From positions 1 to 64,000 of the forward strand of contig MEPP01000030.1 of assembly GCA_001769855.1 (NCBI GenBank): 64,000 bases of DNA, written 5' to 3'. How positions within the stretch are numbered: position 1 is the stretch's first letter; the number at the start of each line of letters is the position of its first letter. The translations under genes were made by a program, and so were the position numbers. The notes beneath the pieces were generated by a model, which was given only the letters and a program-made list of their open reading frames with translations, was not told the origin of the DNA and made no database searches. The stretch is from Bdellovibrionales bacterium GWA2_49_15 (lineage in GTDB: Bacteria; Bdellovibrionota; Bacteriovoracia; Bacteriovoracales; Bacteriovoracaceae). Below are positions 33,729 to 42,843 of the stretch, in pieces.

Positions 33729-34451
33729 ATGAAAAAGCTTTTTCTTTGCCTGCTGATTCCTCTCGTCTCTTTTGCCAATCCAATCCCCTTGGGTCATCCG
33801 AACAAGGGGAGGTTGGAATTTGGACGAAACCTCTCAAGGCTGATTAAAGAAAATTCAGAAATTTTAAGGAGCGTTTCACCGATTGAGTTTCAATATGGTA
33901 CTTCTCAAATGGCGGCGGCGCTTTTGGAAATCGGAACCTGGGGATCGGCCCTTCAACGCGTCCCGGTCTGGATTGGCGATATCTCCAAAAAACAAGGCCG
34001 CAAACTTGCCCAGCATCTTACCCATCAGCGGGGCCTCGATGCTGACATTGCCTATCTGGTTCATGTGCCCAAAATGACCGGCCATCGTTTTAATAAATTT
34101 CACAATCGTTTTACGGAACAGTTTGGGCTGCAAGGTAAGCTGGGCGAGAATTTTGACCTGGAAGCGAACTACCAACTTTTAGGACATATTGTCGCGGAGC
34201 TGGAGGTCACAAGTGTCTATGTGGGGTGTGGAATTTACGATGCCCTCGAAACCCATGACAAAAAGCAGACGGTCTCCATTATGAAAAATATCTTCGCCCA
34301 GAAGGGCCATGAGGATCACTTCCATCTTCGTCTGAAGTGCCCTCAGGGTGTCCCACAATGCTCGAATAATTGGTGGACTGATCCGTCGAAAACGCATAAA
34401 AAGAAGAAAAAACACAGCGCTTCGGCCAGTGAAAAATACCGAGACTGTTAA
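33729..34451 (+). CDS. mepA: Penicillin-insensitive murein endopeptidase (MepA-like)
   Basis: The ATG at 33729 follows GAGGACAT and opens a Sec signal (MKKLFLCLLIPLVSFA), giving 240 residues. It carries the MepA zinc-site motifs THQRGLDADI and HEDHFHLRLKCP near the C-terminal part, and an early QYGTSQMAAALL segment. MepA cleaves D-Ala-DAP crosslinks in the periplasm. The tail after the domain is Lys/Ser-rich. With the transglycosylase fusion and BlaI it makes a murein-cutting operon under one repressor. Confidence 0.92.
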   Translation: MKKLFLCLLIPLVSFANPIPLGHPNKGRLEFGRNLSRLIKENSEILRSVSPIEFQYGTSQMAAALLEIGTWGSALQRVPVWIGDISKKQGRKLAQHLTHQRGLDADIAYLVHVPKMTGHRFNKFHNRFTEQFGLQGKLGENFDLEANYQLLGHIVAELEVTSVYVGCGIYDALETHDKKQTVSIMKNIFAQKGHEDHFHLRLKCPQGVPQCSNNWWTDPSKTHKKKKKHSASASEKYRDC

Positions 34452-34580
34452 CCAGGGAATCATGCGAGGCGTGCCCACATTCTGACGGTGTAAAGTTGCG
34501 GCCGGTGATAATAATCACTGCGGCAAATAGGCCTCTCCGTTTGATAACGAATTGATCTGCAGTACAAATAATGTACACCC

Positions 34581-35225
34581 ATGGATCAGCAATCACACAC
34601 GAAGTACTCCCAAGATCTAGCTCACGAATATGTTCGGCGAACGGCGGTGGAAATCATCATCAAGCTGAATGTCGTTATTTTCTTTTTATGGTATTTGATC
34701 GGCTTTAGGCTGCCGTTATTCATGATCGATAATTTTCTGGTCAGCTGGACGGGACTGACCGAGGGAAGAGTTTGGACTCTTTTAACATCGGTATTTTCCC
34801 ACAATCTTCTTTGGCATCTCTTCATGAATATGTTTGTGCTGTACAGTTTTGGTCCGGCATTGGAAAGGATTTTAGGATTTGCAAAATTTTTCAAATTCTA
34901 TCTTTTTGCGGGAATTTTCAGCTCGTTTAGTCATACCGTCGTCTGTGCCTGGCTTTTGGATCGGCCGGGCCTTGCGGCCTTGGGGGCTTCAGGTGCCATC
35001 TCCGCAGTCGTGATCCTGTTTGCGCTCATATTCCCAAAAGAAAAAATTTTTATTTTTGGTTTAATTCCGGTTCCTGCACTCGGAGGTGCTTTGGGTCTCT
35101 CGGCCCTCGATCTATGGGGGCTGATTTCCCAGACCCGAGGTTATGATCTTCCTATCGGTTATGGGGCTCATCTCGGGGGAGTCCTTTTTGGAGCAGTCTA
35201 TTATTTTTTTAGGAAGAAACTATAA
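34581..35225 (+). CDS. Rhomboid intramembrane serine protease
   Basis: A 214-residue protein with about six TM segments. Family features are HLFMNMFVLYSFGPALE after TM1, the catalytic Ser in GASGAIS, and the second catalytic residue His in GAHLGGVLFG of the last helix. It should cleave single-pass membrane proteins within the inner membrane. The 129-base gap upstream (34452-34580) has a symmetrical GTGATAATAATCAC core but no clear terminator. The next gene follows after 33 bases. Confidence 0.92.
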   Translation: MDQQSHTKYSQDLAHEYVRRTAVEIIIKLNVVIFFLWYLIGFRLPLFMIDNFLVSWTGLTEGRVWTLLTSVFSHNLLWHLFMNMFVLYSFGPALERILGFAKFFKFYLFAGIFSSFSHTVVCAWLLDRPGLAALGASGAISAVVILFALIFPKEKIFIFGLIPVPALGGALGLSALDLWGLISQTRGYDLPIGYGAHLGGVLFGAVYYFFRKKL

Positions 35226-35258
35226 TGGGGTCTGACTTCTCTTAAAAAGGAATCCGGC

Positions 35259-35921
35259 GTGAAGTTCTTCCTGATGCTTTTGTTATTGGTGTCCTGCGCT
35301 CAAGTCTCCACCGTCGCCCCAGAGGGGCATCGGCCACAGTATCTGAGCTTTAATCCCAAAAAAGGCAAGGCCCTCTTGTATCTTTATCGCCCGAACCAAT
35401 GGAACGGAAAGGCTTTCGCAACGGATTTTTCCATTAATAAAAAATATCTCGGTAAGCTCAGGTCTGGTTTTTTTCAGGTGGAGTTGGAGCCTGGAACCTA
35501 TACCTTGGGGGCAAAGTTTATCGGGGATTTCGCGTTTCAGATCACGGTAAAAGACGGGGATGTCATTTTTGTCAAGGGAGCGGATGGCTGGACCGGCTAT
35601 TATTTTGAAGTCAATCCCGATGATAAGGATGCTATGGAAGACATTCGGGACCTTGATCCATATCTGGGAACCTATACCGCTATTGATCAGCTCAGTAAAA
35701 CTACCAATGAGATTGTGGAAGTCGAGACGAACGCCGCGGTTCCCAGTGAGGCCACAATAAAACCGCACTCAGGCAATATCATGGAGAACGTGACCGAGAA
35801 TCCCATCGCCGATTGTATTAAAAGTAAATTAGGGAAAGTGGTTTGCGGACGATTGCCTTGGCCGGCGTCCTCACTCTGTTCGGCGCTGGTGGATTCAAAA
35901 TATAAATGCATTGTGAATTAA
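35259..35921 (+). CDS. DUF2846-type lipoprotein
   Basis: A GTG start gives 220 residues with a very short signal and lipobox LLVSC. Residues about 35-110 match DUF2846: ALLYLYRP, a YLGKLRSGFFQVELEPGTY segment and a short strand ending in DGDVIFVKG. The C-terminus has four Cys, possibly forming disulfides in the periplasm. The function of DUF2846 is unknown. The stop overlaps the convergent subtilisin gene by 4 bases. Confidence 0.8.
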   Translation: MKFFLMLLLLVSCAQVSTVAPEGHRPQYLSFNPKKGKALLYLYRPNQWNGKAFATDFSINKKYLGKLRSGFFQVELEPGTYTLGAKFIGDFAFQITVKDGDVIFVKGADGWTGYYFEVNPDDKDAMEDIRDLDPYLGTYTAIDQLSKTTNEIVEVETNAAVPSEATIKPHSGNIMENVTENPIADCIKSKLGKVVCGRLPWPASSLCSALVDSKYKCIVN

Positions 35922-37969
35922 GGCAAGCTGTCGAGATAGGATAAGATCGCAGCGCGCTTCGCCGGGTCCTTGATATAAGACCTTGCAACATCCTGAGCAT
36001 TGCCGTTCACTGAGGCCCCTCCCTCGGCATACAAGATGCCGGTGGCGGTGTGAACATTGGCACCTAGCTTAATCGCCCTTTTCACCTCTTCAAGATTTCC
36101 CGCGCTCACGGCGCGCATGAGACTGCGATTTTTAATCGTCTGTGCTGTGGTGGGATTTTTCATGGCGGTCTCAACATTTCCATAAAATTCTGCCTGGGCC
36201 TTGTAACCGGCGGTGGCATAAAGAGTATAAAGCTCCTGGCGGATGTTGTTATTCGTGGGGTCGAGGAAGAAGGCCGTGCGCAAAGCGGCCAAACCTTCTT
36301 TTAAATTGGCACACGAGTTAAACTGGCCCAGAAGGCGTCGGGCCTTGGAAAAGTATCTCTCAGACTCGGCGACAAAGTTAAAAGGAGATTCCGGAGCGGA
36401 AGTGTTTCCGTTGATGGTATTTCTATTGGCCGGCCAGTCCTGGGCCATTCGGATGGCGACGCGGAGGAGGGCGTAGGCATTGAGGGAGCCCGCACCGTTT
36501 TTACCAAAGCGAGTTCCGGTGGTGGGAATAGCGGTATTTTGCAAGAGCTTTTTTAATTCGGCGGAGGTAATCCCCGGCAAAAAACTTTGCACGTTGGACA
36601 GGGCGCCGGTCACCATGGGAGTTGCCGCGCTTGTGCCTCCGAATTTTTTGAGCACCTTATTTCCTCCCTCATGGCCAAAGCTGTAGGCCAGATTATTATC
36701 GACAGGGACGGAGATCGCCACATCATTGTGTTCATTGGAAAAGGAGCTGGGGGCACCATTAGGTTGTAAACTTCCGACTAAGATACTGGCCTTGAGGTTG
36801 GCTTCGGTGATGGGAGCGGGAAAAAAATTCCCGGCCGCGGCCACGGTGGTGGTGTGCTGGGAGAGATTTTCAAAGAAGGGAACTGCCGCATCTCCTTCAA
36901 TACGCATGGAGAGATTGACGATGGGTGGAGGAGGTGGGGCGGCAAGCATATGATCCGCAGCTTCTGAAAAGTGGGTGCCGACGCTCGCCACTCGCGTGAT
37001 ATCGGCGCGCTGACCGATTCCCACAGGAGAGGTTCCGGCGATAAGTTGCGAGACCTGGATTCCGTGGGTGGATTTCTGATTTTCAGGTCGAAGGCCACAG
37101 CTTGCCGGAGTCGTCGTGGCATTGGTGGTTAGGCATTGCTGCAAGCTTTGCCCGAGAGTGGGGAGTCGCGTGCCCACCTCATTCATCGGTCCAAAACCTC
37201 CATCAATAACTCCCACCCGGGCCCGCGCAGGTGCGGTTCTGCCTGCCGCTTGCCTCTCTCGCAAAACGCGATCCATCAGCTCCTTGGTCTCAGGTGAGCC
37301 AACAGCTTCCTGTGACCAAAAATTGGATAGCTTTGAAGGTTCACAGATCGGATCATTTTCTGGCAGCTCTTCGGGCTGACTATAGGCCGGATTGAAATCT
37401 TTTGGATCGCAAGAGAGCTGGCGACCGGGGCCGAACGGATCGGGGCGCATTTTTTCCGGTCTTGTGACAACCGTTTGGGGAGGGAGATCGGACGAGAACA
37501 CTCCGGGAAATGGCTTGCAGCGGTTGGTTGGATCAATGCTCGTTATGGTGGTTGCAAGAGTGCTAAGTTGGGGGATGGTACCATAACCCGTGGCCGCCTC
37601 CAGACAAATTGTCCTGTCAATATCTTCAGGGACGGCCGGGGCGATCGTTTGCTCTTGGGGTTTTTTATTAATCAGACACCTCAGGACAAATTCTTTTTCC
37701 TCCCGATAGCGCTTGCACAGGGCCTGGAGTTTTTCCAAGTTCTGGTTATCGGAGTCAGAGATCAGGTCAATGGCATCAGAGTTGAAGTGTTTAGATCGAA
37801 AGTTGAGCCTGGCCCCAAACGGCAAGAGAAGCTGGTCTTTTTGGGCATCATCTGTACCGGCCCGGTAGAAAACATCGACACCCCAGTGGCCGGTGTCTGT
37901 GGTGTTTGCCCAAGCTCCACTCAGCAGCGACAATCCGATCCACGTCAGAATTAAGTATTCTCTAGGCAT
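35918..37969 (-). CDS. Exported subtilisin-like protease with C-terminal ankyrin region
   Basis: The ATG at 37969 (MPREYLILTWIGLSLLSGA) gives a clear Sec signal; an upstream ATG at 37987 is less likely. In the resulting 683 residues the S8 triad is D256 (GVIDGGFG), H302 (STHGIQVSQL) and S447 (GGTSAATPMV). Residues 30-230 are a Cys-containing pro-region. The C-terminal 130 residues contain an ankyrin-like helix pair (LMRAVSAGNLEEVKRAIKLG) after a TPR-like stretch (FDPTNNNIRQEL type). It is probably a secreted or periplasmic protease. Confidence 0.88.
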   Translation of the reverse strand: MPREYLILTWIGLSLLSGAWANTTDTGHWGVDVFYRAGTDDAQKDQLLLPFGARLNFRSKHFNSDAIDLISDSDNQNLEKLQALCKRYREEKEFVLRCLINKKPQEQTIAPAVPEDIDRTICLEAATGYGTIPQLSTLATTITSIDPTNRCKPFPGVFSSDLPPQTVVTRPEKMRPDPFGPGRQLSCDPKDFNPAYSQPEELPENDPICEPSKLSNFWSQEAVGSPETKELMDRVLRERQAAGRTAPARARVGVIDGGFGPMNEVGTRLPTLGQSLQQCLTTNATTTPASCGLRPENQKSTHGIQVSQLIAGTSPVGIGQRADITRVASVGTHFSEAADHMLAAPPPPPIVNLSMRIEGDAAVPFFENLSQHTTTVAAAGNFFPAPITEANLKASILVGSLQPNGAPSSFSNEHNDVAISVPVDNNLAYSFGHEGGNKVLKKFGGTSAATPMVTGALSNVQSFLPGITSAELKKLLQNTAIPTTGTRFGKNGAGSLNAYALLRVAIRMAQDWPANRNTINGNTSAPESPFNFVAESERYFSKARRLLGQFNSCANLKEGLAALRTAFFLDPTNNNIRQELYTLYATAGYKAQAEFYGNVETAMKNPTTAQTIKNRSLMRAVSAGNLEEVKRAIKLGANVHTATGILYAEGGASVNGNAQDVARSYIKDPAKRAAILSYLDSLP

Positions 37970-38038
37970 TTCCCCGTACCTCAACATACCTTATCGGCAT
38001 TTGTCTGAGCGCGATCAAAAACGTGTCTTTTTGAGGTG

Positions 38039-38953
38039 TTAGGTGAGGATATCTTTCAAGGCCGCCTCAAGATTTTGGAACTTAAAAGTGTAACCTTCCT
38101 GAATGAAACACTGAGGAGTGACCTTTTGACTGGCCAAGAGAAGCTGTGATTTTTCACCCAAAACAGTTTGAAGGAGGACGGCGGGCACGGGAAAAAGGGT
38201 TGGGCGGTTTAACTCCCGTCCCAGCGTCTTGGTAAAGATAAGATTTGAAACGGGAGTGGGAGAGACTCCGTTATAGACGGGCCGGATAAAATCTTTTTCC
38301 AAAAGAGAGATGTACTGTCCTACCAAATCATCAATGTGAATCCAGCTCATATATTGATCGCCAGTTCCGACTGTGCCGGCCAAGCCAACTTTGAAAAGCG
38401 GCAACATTTTTAACAAGGCCCCGCCCTCTGGACTGAGGACGATTCCGGTTCTGATCACCGCTGATTGCATGCTTCTTATGCCATGATTGAGGGCCAGGTC
38501 CTCCCATCTTTTACAAACGTCGGCCAAAAAACCTTCACCCGCTTTGCTCTGCTCGTCCAATGCCTCGTCACCTCTGTCTCCATAGAAGCCAATGGCGGAA
38601 GCGCTGATAAATTTTTTGGGTGGGCTTGCCAGTTGCTTAATGGTCTCAATGAGCAGAGAGGTCGCGCTTAGACGAGAGTTGAGAATTCTATCTTTTTTAC
38701 TTTGATTCCAGCGTCCATCGCCGACACTTTCTCCCGCCAGATGAATAACGGTATGCACTCCTTGCAAGGCCGCGAGATTAAGTTCTTTGGCTTCGGGATT
38801 CCACTCAAAAAATTCAAGCGGAAGTGAGAACTCTTTTGAAACTTTGTGAAGATTTCGCGTCAGAATTCGAAGATCCTTGTGACCTCTTTCAATTAAAGCT
38901 TCCACTAATCGAGAGCCTATAAGCCCAGTCGCACCGGTGATGAGAATCTTCAT
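38039..38953 (-). CDS. TIGR01777-family NAD(P)-binding epimerase
   Basis: This 304-residue protein has the Rossmann motif GATGLIGSRL at 7-16, the HLAGESVGDGRW stretch, SASAIGFYGDRG and the C-terminal half-domain with FPVPAVLLQTVLGEKSQLLLASQ. It matches the sugar-nucleotide epimerase-like TIGR01777 group (E. coli YfcH type), whose substrate is unknown. It is cytosolic. It is separated from the DUF434 gene upstream by 30 bases on the same strand. Confidence 0.92.
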   Translation of the reverse strand: MKILITGATGLIGSRLVEALIERGHKDLRILTRNLHKVSKEFSLPLEFFEWNPEAKELNLAALQGVHTVIHLAGESVGDGRWNQSKKDRILNSRLSATSLLIETIKQLASPPKKFISASAIGFYGDRGDEALDEQSKAGEGFLADVCKRWEDLALNHGIRSMQSAVIRTGIVLSPEGGALLKMLPLFKVGLAGTVGTGDQYMSWIHIDDLVGQYISLLEKDFIRPVYNGVSPTPVSNLIFTKTLGRELNRPTLFPVPAVLLQTVLGEKSQLLLASQKVTPQCFIQEGYTFKFQNLEAALKDILT

Positions 38954-38983
38954 CGTTTCCCCCCATTGTCCTATTCAATCCTA

Positions 38984-39724
38984 TTAACCGTATAAGTTGT
39001 ATGACAATTGTCTCTCTGGGAACGATTGAAAATTGGCAAGATCGACAATCCAGGCCTTAGGAATCTTTCGCTTAACCAATCGGTACGCCAGATTATACCA
39101 TTTTGGAACCTGGCCGATGATTTGACCGTCGCTCGTCGCAACCATTTGTTTCGAATTAATAAGTAATTTGTCACAATTATCCACAAGCTCGACACTCCAG
39201 CTTTGGCCTTCTTGGGCAGAGACCTGTTCCACTAGTTTTTTTATTCGGCCGCTATTGGAGATGCGACGGTCAAAATAGAACAGACAATTTTCGACTTTCT
39301 CCTCACTTAAGAACTCAGCCAAAAGAATCAAGGCCTGGCGAGTTTGGGGAACCTGCCGGTAAGAACCATGGATGCCCGCCAGATCGCGCAGGCAATGGTC
39401 CCGGCCTTTGAGAAGAATTCCTCCGACCAAGGCCACCTCTAATGAGATCAGAAGATTGAAACCATCCAAGACCAGGAATTTTTCCAATTGGGCACTTTCA
39501 TGTTTTTGGCGTCTTTCTAAATCAGCATCACTGCAGCTACAGCGCATGACGGCCATTCTTTGGCGCCGGGTGAGCTGATAACGATCACCGACAAGTTGGA
39601 GAGCGGCCCGTTCGCTATAGCTCTCACTCAAAAGCCAGGACAGGTCCAGGAGAGCTTTTTGCAAGATAGGCAAGATCGGTGAGGCAAAATTGTTTTGATC
39701 CTGTTCACTAATTCCTCTTGCCAT
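38984..39724 (-). CDS. DUF434 protein
   Basis: A 246-residue cytosolic protein matching DUF434: LVGDRYQLTRRQRMAVMRCS, then FLVLDGFNLLISLEVALVGG, then DLAGIHGSYR. The acidic/Asn FDGFN-type core resembles PIN nuclease or nucleotide-binding folds, but the role of the family is not known to me. It is the upstream gene of a two-gene leftward operon with the epimerase. Confidence 0.85.
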   Translation of the reverse strand: MARGISEQDQNNFASPILPILQKALLDLSWLLSESYSERAALQLVGDRYQLTRRQRMAVMRCSCSDADLERRQKHESAQLEKFLVLDGFNLLISLEVALVGGILLKGRDHCLRDLAGIHGSYRQVPQTRQALILLAEFLSEEKVENCLFYFDRRISNSGRIKKLVEQVSAQEGQSWSVELVDNCDKLLINSKQMVATSDGQIIGQVPKWYNLAYRLVKRKIPKAWIVDLANFQSFPERQLSYNLYG

Positions 39725-39814
39725 AAGCTAAGAATACGACCATAGGAAAATTTTTTGGATGCCTTTTGCTGGAGTAAAAAATGATTATTTTACGGCTCAC
39801 GGCCTCATCGATTT

Positions 39815-39910
39815 TTACTCAGAGGATATAATTTCTTCATAGGTCGCAGGTGCGGTTACCATTTTGCGCGCAACTCGTTTGAGATCCAGATCAACTTGAA
39901 GGCAAAGCAC
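39815..39910 (-). CDS. Possible 31-aa peptide
   Basis: A GTG at 39908-39910 is preceded on the minus strand by AAAGGA about 8 bases away. The frame encodes LCLQVDLDLKRVARKMVTAP followed by a short acidic end. It lies in the gap 39725-40013 that otherwise shows only the promoter at 39949-39976. It could be a small gene or a chance frame. Confidence 0.25.
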   Translation of the reverse strand: MLCLQVDLDLKRVARKMVTAPATYEEIISSE

Positions 39911-39948
39911 ATTTTTTTCCTTTAAAGATATTTAAATTTTTTCCTCAC

Positions 39949-39976
39949 TTGACTTCTACAAGTTTTTCATTATTAT
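39949..39976 (+). promoter_or_regulatory. Sigma-70-type promoter
   Basis: TTGACT at 39949-39954 and TATTAT at 39971-39976 are separated by 16 bases. The short leader that follows carries the strong AAAGGAGG of the 40-aa gene. It is the likely main promoter of the 40-46 kb cluster. Confidence 0.6.
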
Positions 39977-40013
39977 GAAAAAGTCTGTTCGCTGTATACC
40001 AAAGGAGGTTTCC

Positions 40014-40136
40014 ATGCATAAGACAAACATTGCATTCTGTGCTGTTGTCACAAACGTGGTGGCCTCGTCTCTATTACGTTATGACATTGGCTGGATTATG
40101 GATGGCCTTTGTTTGACGGCCATCAAGCAGTCCTGA
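40014..40136 (+). CDS. 40-aa peptide with strong ribosome site
   Basis: AAAGGAGG at 40001-40008 stands 5 bases before the ATG. The peptide is 40 residues, hydrophobic, with Cys at 9 and 33 and a WIMDGLCLTAIKQS end. The 3' end of the gene also holds GATGGCC (40101-40107) and GGCCATC (40118-40124), a 7-bp hairpin. It could be a leader peptide controlling the downstream ABC exporter cluster, or a secreted peptide. The remaining gap to 40276 shows nothing clear. Confidence 0.55.
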   Translation: MHKTNIAFCAVVTNVVASSLLRYDIGWIMDGLCLTAIKQS

Positions 40137-40276
40137 CAATCAGGTTTGCAGTTTTAAGATTTTAGAAACATTTTTGAAAATTTAACGACTTACATCGCAT
40201 TGCTTTGTTGGCAATTCGAGTTGGTAGAACGTTTTGCATCGTTTGGGGTGATTTCCGCAAATGATTTGAGGATTTT

Positions 40277-40543
40277 ATGGAAAAGACAAAGACACTGACA
40301 ACTTACACTCTCGAGTTCGAGAGATTTTTGCATTCGGGTTTAGAGGCCCTTCACGCCCTCAGCAGACTAAGCTGGATGTTCCTTGAAGGCCTTTGGCCGC
40401 TACTTAAGGAATTATTCAGATTGCTGCTGGGGCATTGTGTGGTCGTCTACCGGCACTCGCCGACGAAATTCGAATACGTCAATCCGGCGGAGAAGAGATT
40501 GGAGAGGAATTATGACAAATCCCCTCCGCGTTTTTTTAACTAA
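40277..40543 (+). CDS. 88-aa amphipathic protein
   Basis: GAGG lies 8 bases before the ATG. The 88-residue protein has an amphipathic helical middle (EALHALSRLSWMFLEGLWPL, then KELFRLLLGHCVVVY) and a charged tail ending KSPPRFFN. It is 14 bases upstream of the ABC exporter gene, so it is in that operon. No family is recognised; it could be an accessory subunit or a substrate of the exporter. Confidence 0.65.
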   Translation: MEKTKTLTTYTLEFERFLHSGLEALHALSRLSWMFLEGLWPLLKELFRLLLGHCVVVYRHSPTKFEYVNPAEKRLERNYDKSPPRFFN

Positions 40544-40557
40544 TTTTAGAGGATTTT

Positions 40558-42825
40558 ATGAATATTAATAATGAAATGATAAAAAATTATCTACAGCAAA
40601 GGAGCGATCTGCCCGAGGAGTTTTACACTTTGTTTGGGTCCATGGATCAGGAGCGGGTATTACTTTTCTCGCTCATCGATCTGGATGCTGAACTTAAATT
40701 TTGTCAGCGTTGGCTAATTTTGACCGACAAGCGTCTTCTACTCATTGAGCAAGGACAAGACAAGATAAACTGTCTCCATGAGTATGAGCGAGCGCTCGTC
40801 AAAAAAGTGCTTGAGGTCAAATCGCTGGGATTAACCACCCTGCAATTTTTGGGAGGGGGCAACGGGCCGTTCTTTTTTGAGGTGCAGTTTACTCATCGAC
40901 AAAAGGCCATGATGGAAAAGATGCGCTTTGCGATTGAGGAAAGTGTGTTTAAGATGGAAATGAGTGCTGCTGAAACCTATCAGAGCACCATTTTGAAACC
41001 CATTCTAGAGGCGCGCAATAATTTGGCCGATGAAAATCAGGATGCTTTGGTGCGCTTGCTTCATTATCTTCGCCCATACAAGAAGGAAGTCATTATAGGG
41101 ATGACGGCGGCGTTATGCGGTTCTTTTATATCCTTGATTCCTGCCTATCTTTCAGGCCGGCTAATTGACGATGTGGTGCGCCCATATCAGTCTCACGAAT
41201 TAACCGGCCCTCTGGCATCTAAGCTGGGACTTACCTTCATCATTGGGCTGGTGGGTGCCTATATTTTACGCGAATTTTTTATCTGGCAGCGGCTGAAGCG
41301 CATGTCCATTATAGGTGAAAAAGTCGCCAGCGATTTAAGAAATGATCTGTTTCAACATATTCAAACGTTGGGAGCGGATTTCTTTTCTCGAAAACATTCA
41401 GGCTCGCTGATCTCGAGAATTGGCTCTGATACTGATCGAATCTGGGATTTTATTGCTTTTGGGGTGGTGGAAGTGACCGTGGCGATCGGAACACTGATCG
41501 GGTTGTCTGTTGTCCTGATGGCGCGTGACTTTAAACTTGGCCTGGCCATGGTGCTGCCGCTTCCCTTTTTGCTCTTTGCCATTTACTGGCAAGGCGAGCG
41601 AATGAAAAAACTGTTCATTCGTGCCTGGAGAAAATGGTCAGTGGTGACGTCACATCTGTCCGATGTCATTCCGGGGATTCAGGTGGTGAAAGTTTTCGGT
41701 CAGGAGTCGCGTGAGGTAAAACGTTTCACGCAAAAGAATAAAGACTTCACGGAAGAGACCTTTGCCTTTCATAGAACCTGGACGACGTTCTGGCCTTTGC
41801 TCATGTTAGGCGTGCATACCACGACCATTTTAATGTGGGGGCTTGCCACGCCTCGGTTACTTTCGCCGGCCGAAAATCCCGAGCACTTGACCGCAGGGGT
41901 GTTTGTATCATTTCTACTGTATGCGACCTTGATGGTCTGGCCGCTGGAGATCATTGGTCAGGTCTCAAGGATGCTCAATAGGGCCTTGAGTTCCGCCTAT
42001 CGGATTTTTGAAATTCTCGATACGCGAAACCCCATGCCCATGGCATCTGCAATTCAAGTCCCGGCGGTATGTCTCGGTGATATTGAATTTCAGAATGTTT
42101 TTTTTAGCTACGACAAGCTTCGGCCGATCTTGAAAAATGTGAATTTTCAAATTCGACAGGGTGAGATGATTGGTTTGGTGGGTACAAGTGGCGGGGGAAA
42201 ATCGACGATCACAAAATTGCTGGCAAGAATTTATGATCCGCACTCCGGTATCATACGAATTGACGGATATGATTTGAAAGAACTGGAGCCGGCATGGGTG
42301 AAGAAAAATGTCGGGATGGTTTTGCAGGAGCCTTACCTCTTCTTTGGAACCATCTGGGAAAACATTACGTACGGTTTACCGAATGCCGGCGAGCTTGACA
42401 TTATTGCCGCGGCCAAGGCCGCCAATGCTCATGATTTCATTTTGAAATTACCCAACGGCTATGACACGGTCGTCGGTGAAAGGGGGCACACTTTGTCAGG
42501 TGGGGAAAGGCAGAGAATCAGTATTGCCCGCGCCATTTTGCATGATCCGAAAATTTTACTTTTGGATGAGGCGACCAGTGCGGTTGATACGGAGACGGAG
42601 CGAAAGATTCAAGAGGCATTGGATAAGCTGGTTGTGAATAGAACGACGATCGCGATTGCCCATCGCCTGAGCACACTTCGCAAGGCCGATCGTCTGATGG
42701 TCATTGATAATGGAAACATTGTGGAGATGGGCACTCATCGTGAGCTGGTGGCCAAGGCCGATGGCAAGTACGCCGAATTATATCGGCTCCAATTTGAGGT
42801 AGAAGGTGGTTCATTGTTGAACTAA
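40558..42825 (+). CDS. ABC exporter (fused membrane and ATPase domains) with N-terminal extension
   Basis: A 755-residue half-transporter. Residues 1-145 are an extra soluble domain, PH-like in pattern (RWLILTDKRLLLIEQGQD). Six TM segments fill about 170-480. The ATPase domain has Walker A GTSGGGKST near 540, Q loop VLQEPYLF, signature LSGGERQR near 646, Walker B ILLLDEATSAVD near 666 and the H loop AIAHRLS. It is followed by a DUF1854 gene. Exporters of this type next to DUF1854 proteins are known from cyanophycin-associated loci; no cyanophycin synthetase is in the window. The cargo is unknown. Confidence 0.92.
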   Translation: MNINNEMIKNYLQQRSDLPEEFYTLFGSMDQERVLLFSLIDLDAELKFCQRWLILTDKRLLLIEQGQDKINCLHEYERALVKKVLEVKSLGLTTLQFLGGGNGPFFFEVQFTHRQKAMMEKMRFAIEESVFKMEMSAAETYQSTILKPILEARNNLADENQDALVRLLHYLRPYKKEVIIGMTAALCGSFISLIPAYLSGRLIDDVVRPYQSHELTGPLASKLGLTFIIGLVGAYILREFFIWQRLKRMSIIGEKVASDLRNDLFQHIQTLGADFFSRKHSGSLISRIGSDTDRIWDFIAFGVVEVTVAIGTLIGLSVVLMARDFKLGLAMVLPLPFLLFAIYWQGERMKKLFIRAWRKWSVVTSHLSDVIPGIQVVKVFGQESREVKRFTQKNKDFTEETFAFHRTWTTFWPLLMLGVHTTTILMWGLATPRLLSPAENPEHLTAGVFVSFLLYATLMVWPLEIIGQVSRMLNRALSSAYRIFEILDTRNPMPMASAIQVPAVCLGDIEFQNVFFSYDKLRPILKNVNFQIRQGEMIGLVGTSGGGKSTITKLLARIYDPHSGIIRIDGYDLKELEPAWVKKNVGMVLQEPYLFFGTIWENITYGLPNAGELDIIAAAKAANAHDFILKLPNGYDTVVGERGHTLSGGERQRISIARAILHDPKILLLDEATSAVDTETERKIQEALDKLVVNRTTIAIAHRLSTLRKADRLMVIDNGNIVEMGTHRELVAKADGKYAELYRLQFEVEGGSLLN

Positions 42826-42843
42826 TTAGTGGGAGGATTTTTT

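Noticed and set aside
34510..34545. Symmetrical TTGC-GTGATAATAATCAC-GGCAA sequence as terminator
   Set aside because: It has mismatches in the stem and no T-run in either direction; too weak to call.
40150..40270. Sigma-54 promoter in front of the 88-aa gene (TTGGTAGAACGTTTTGCA)
   Set aside because: GG and GC are 11 bases apart instead of 10 and the -24 element is poor.
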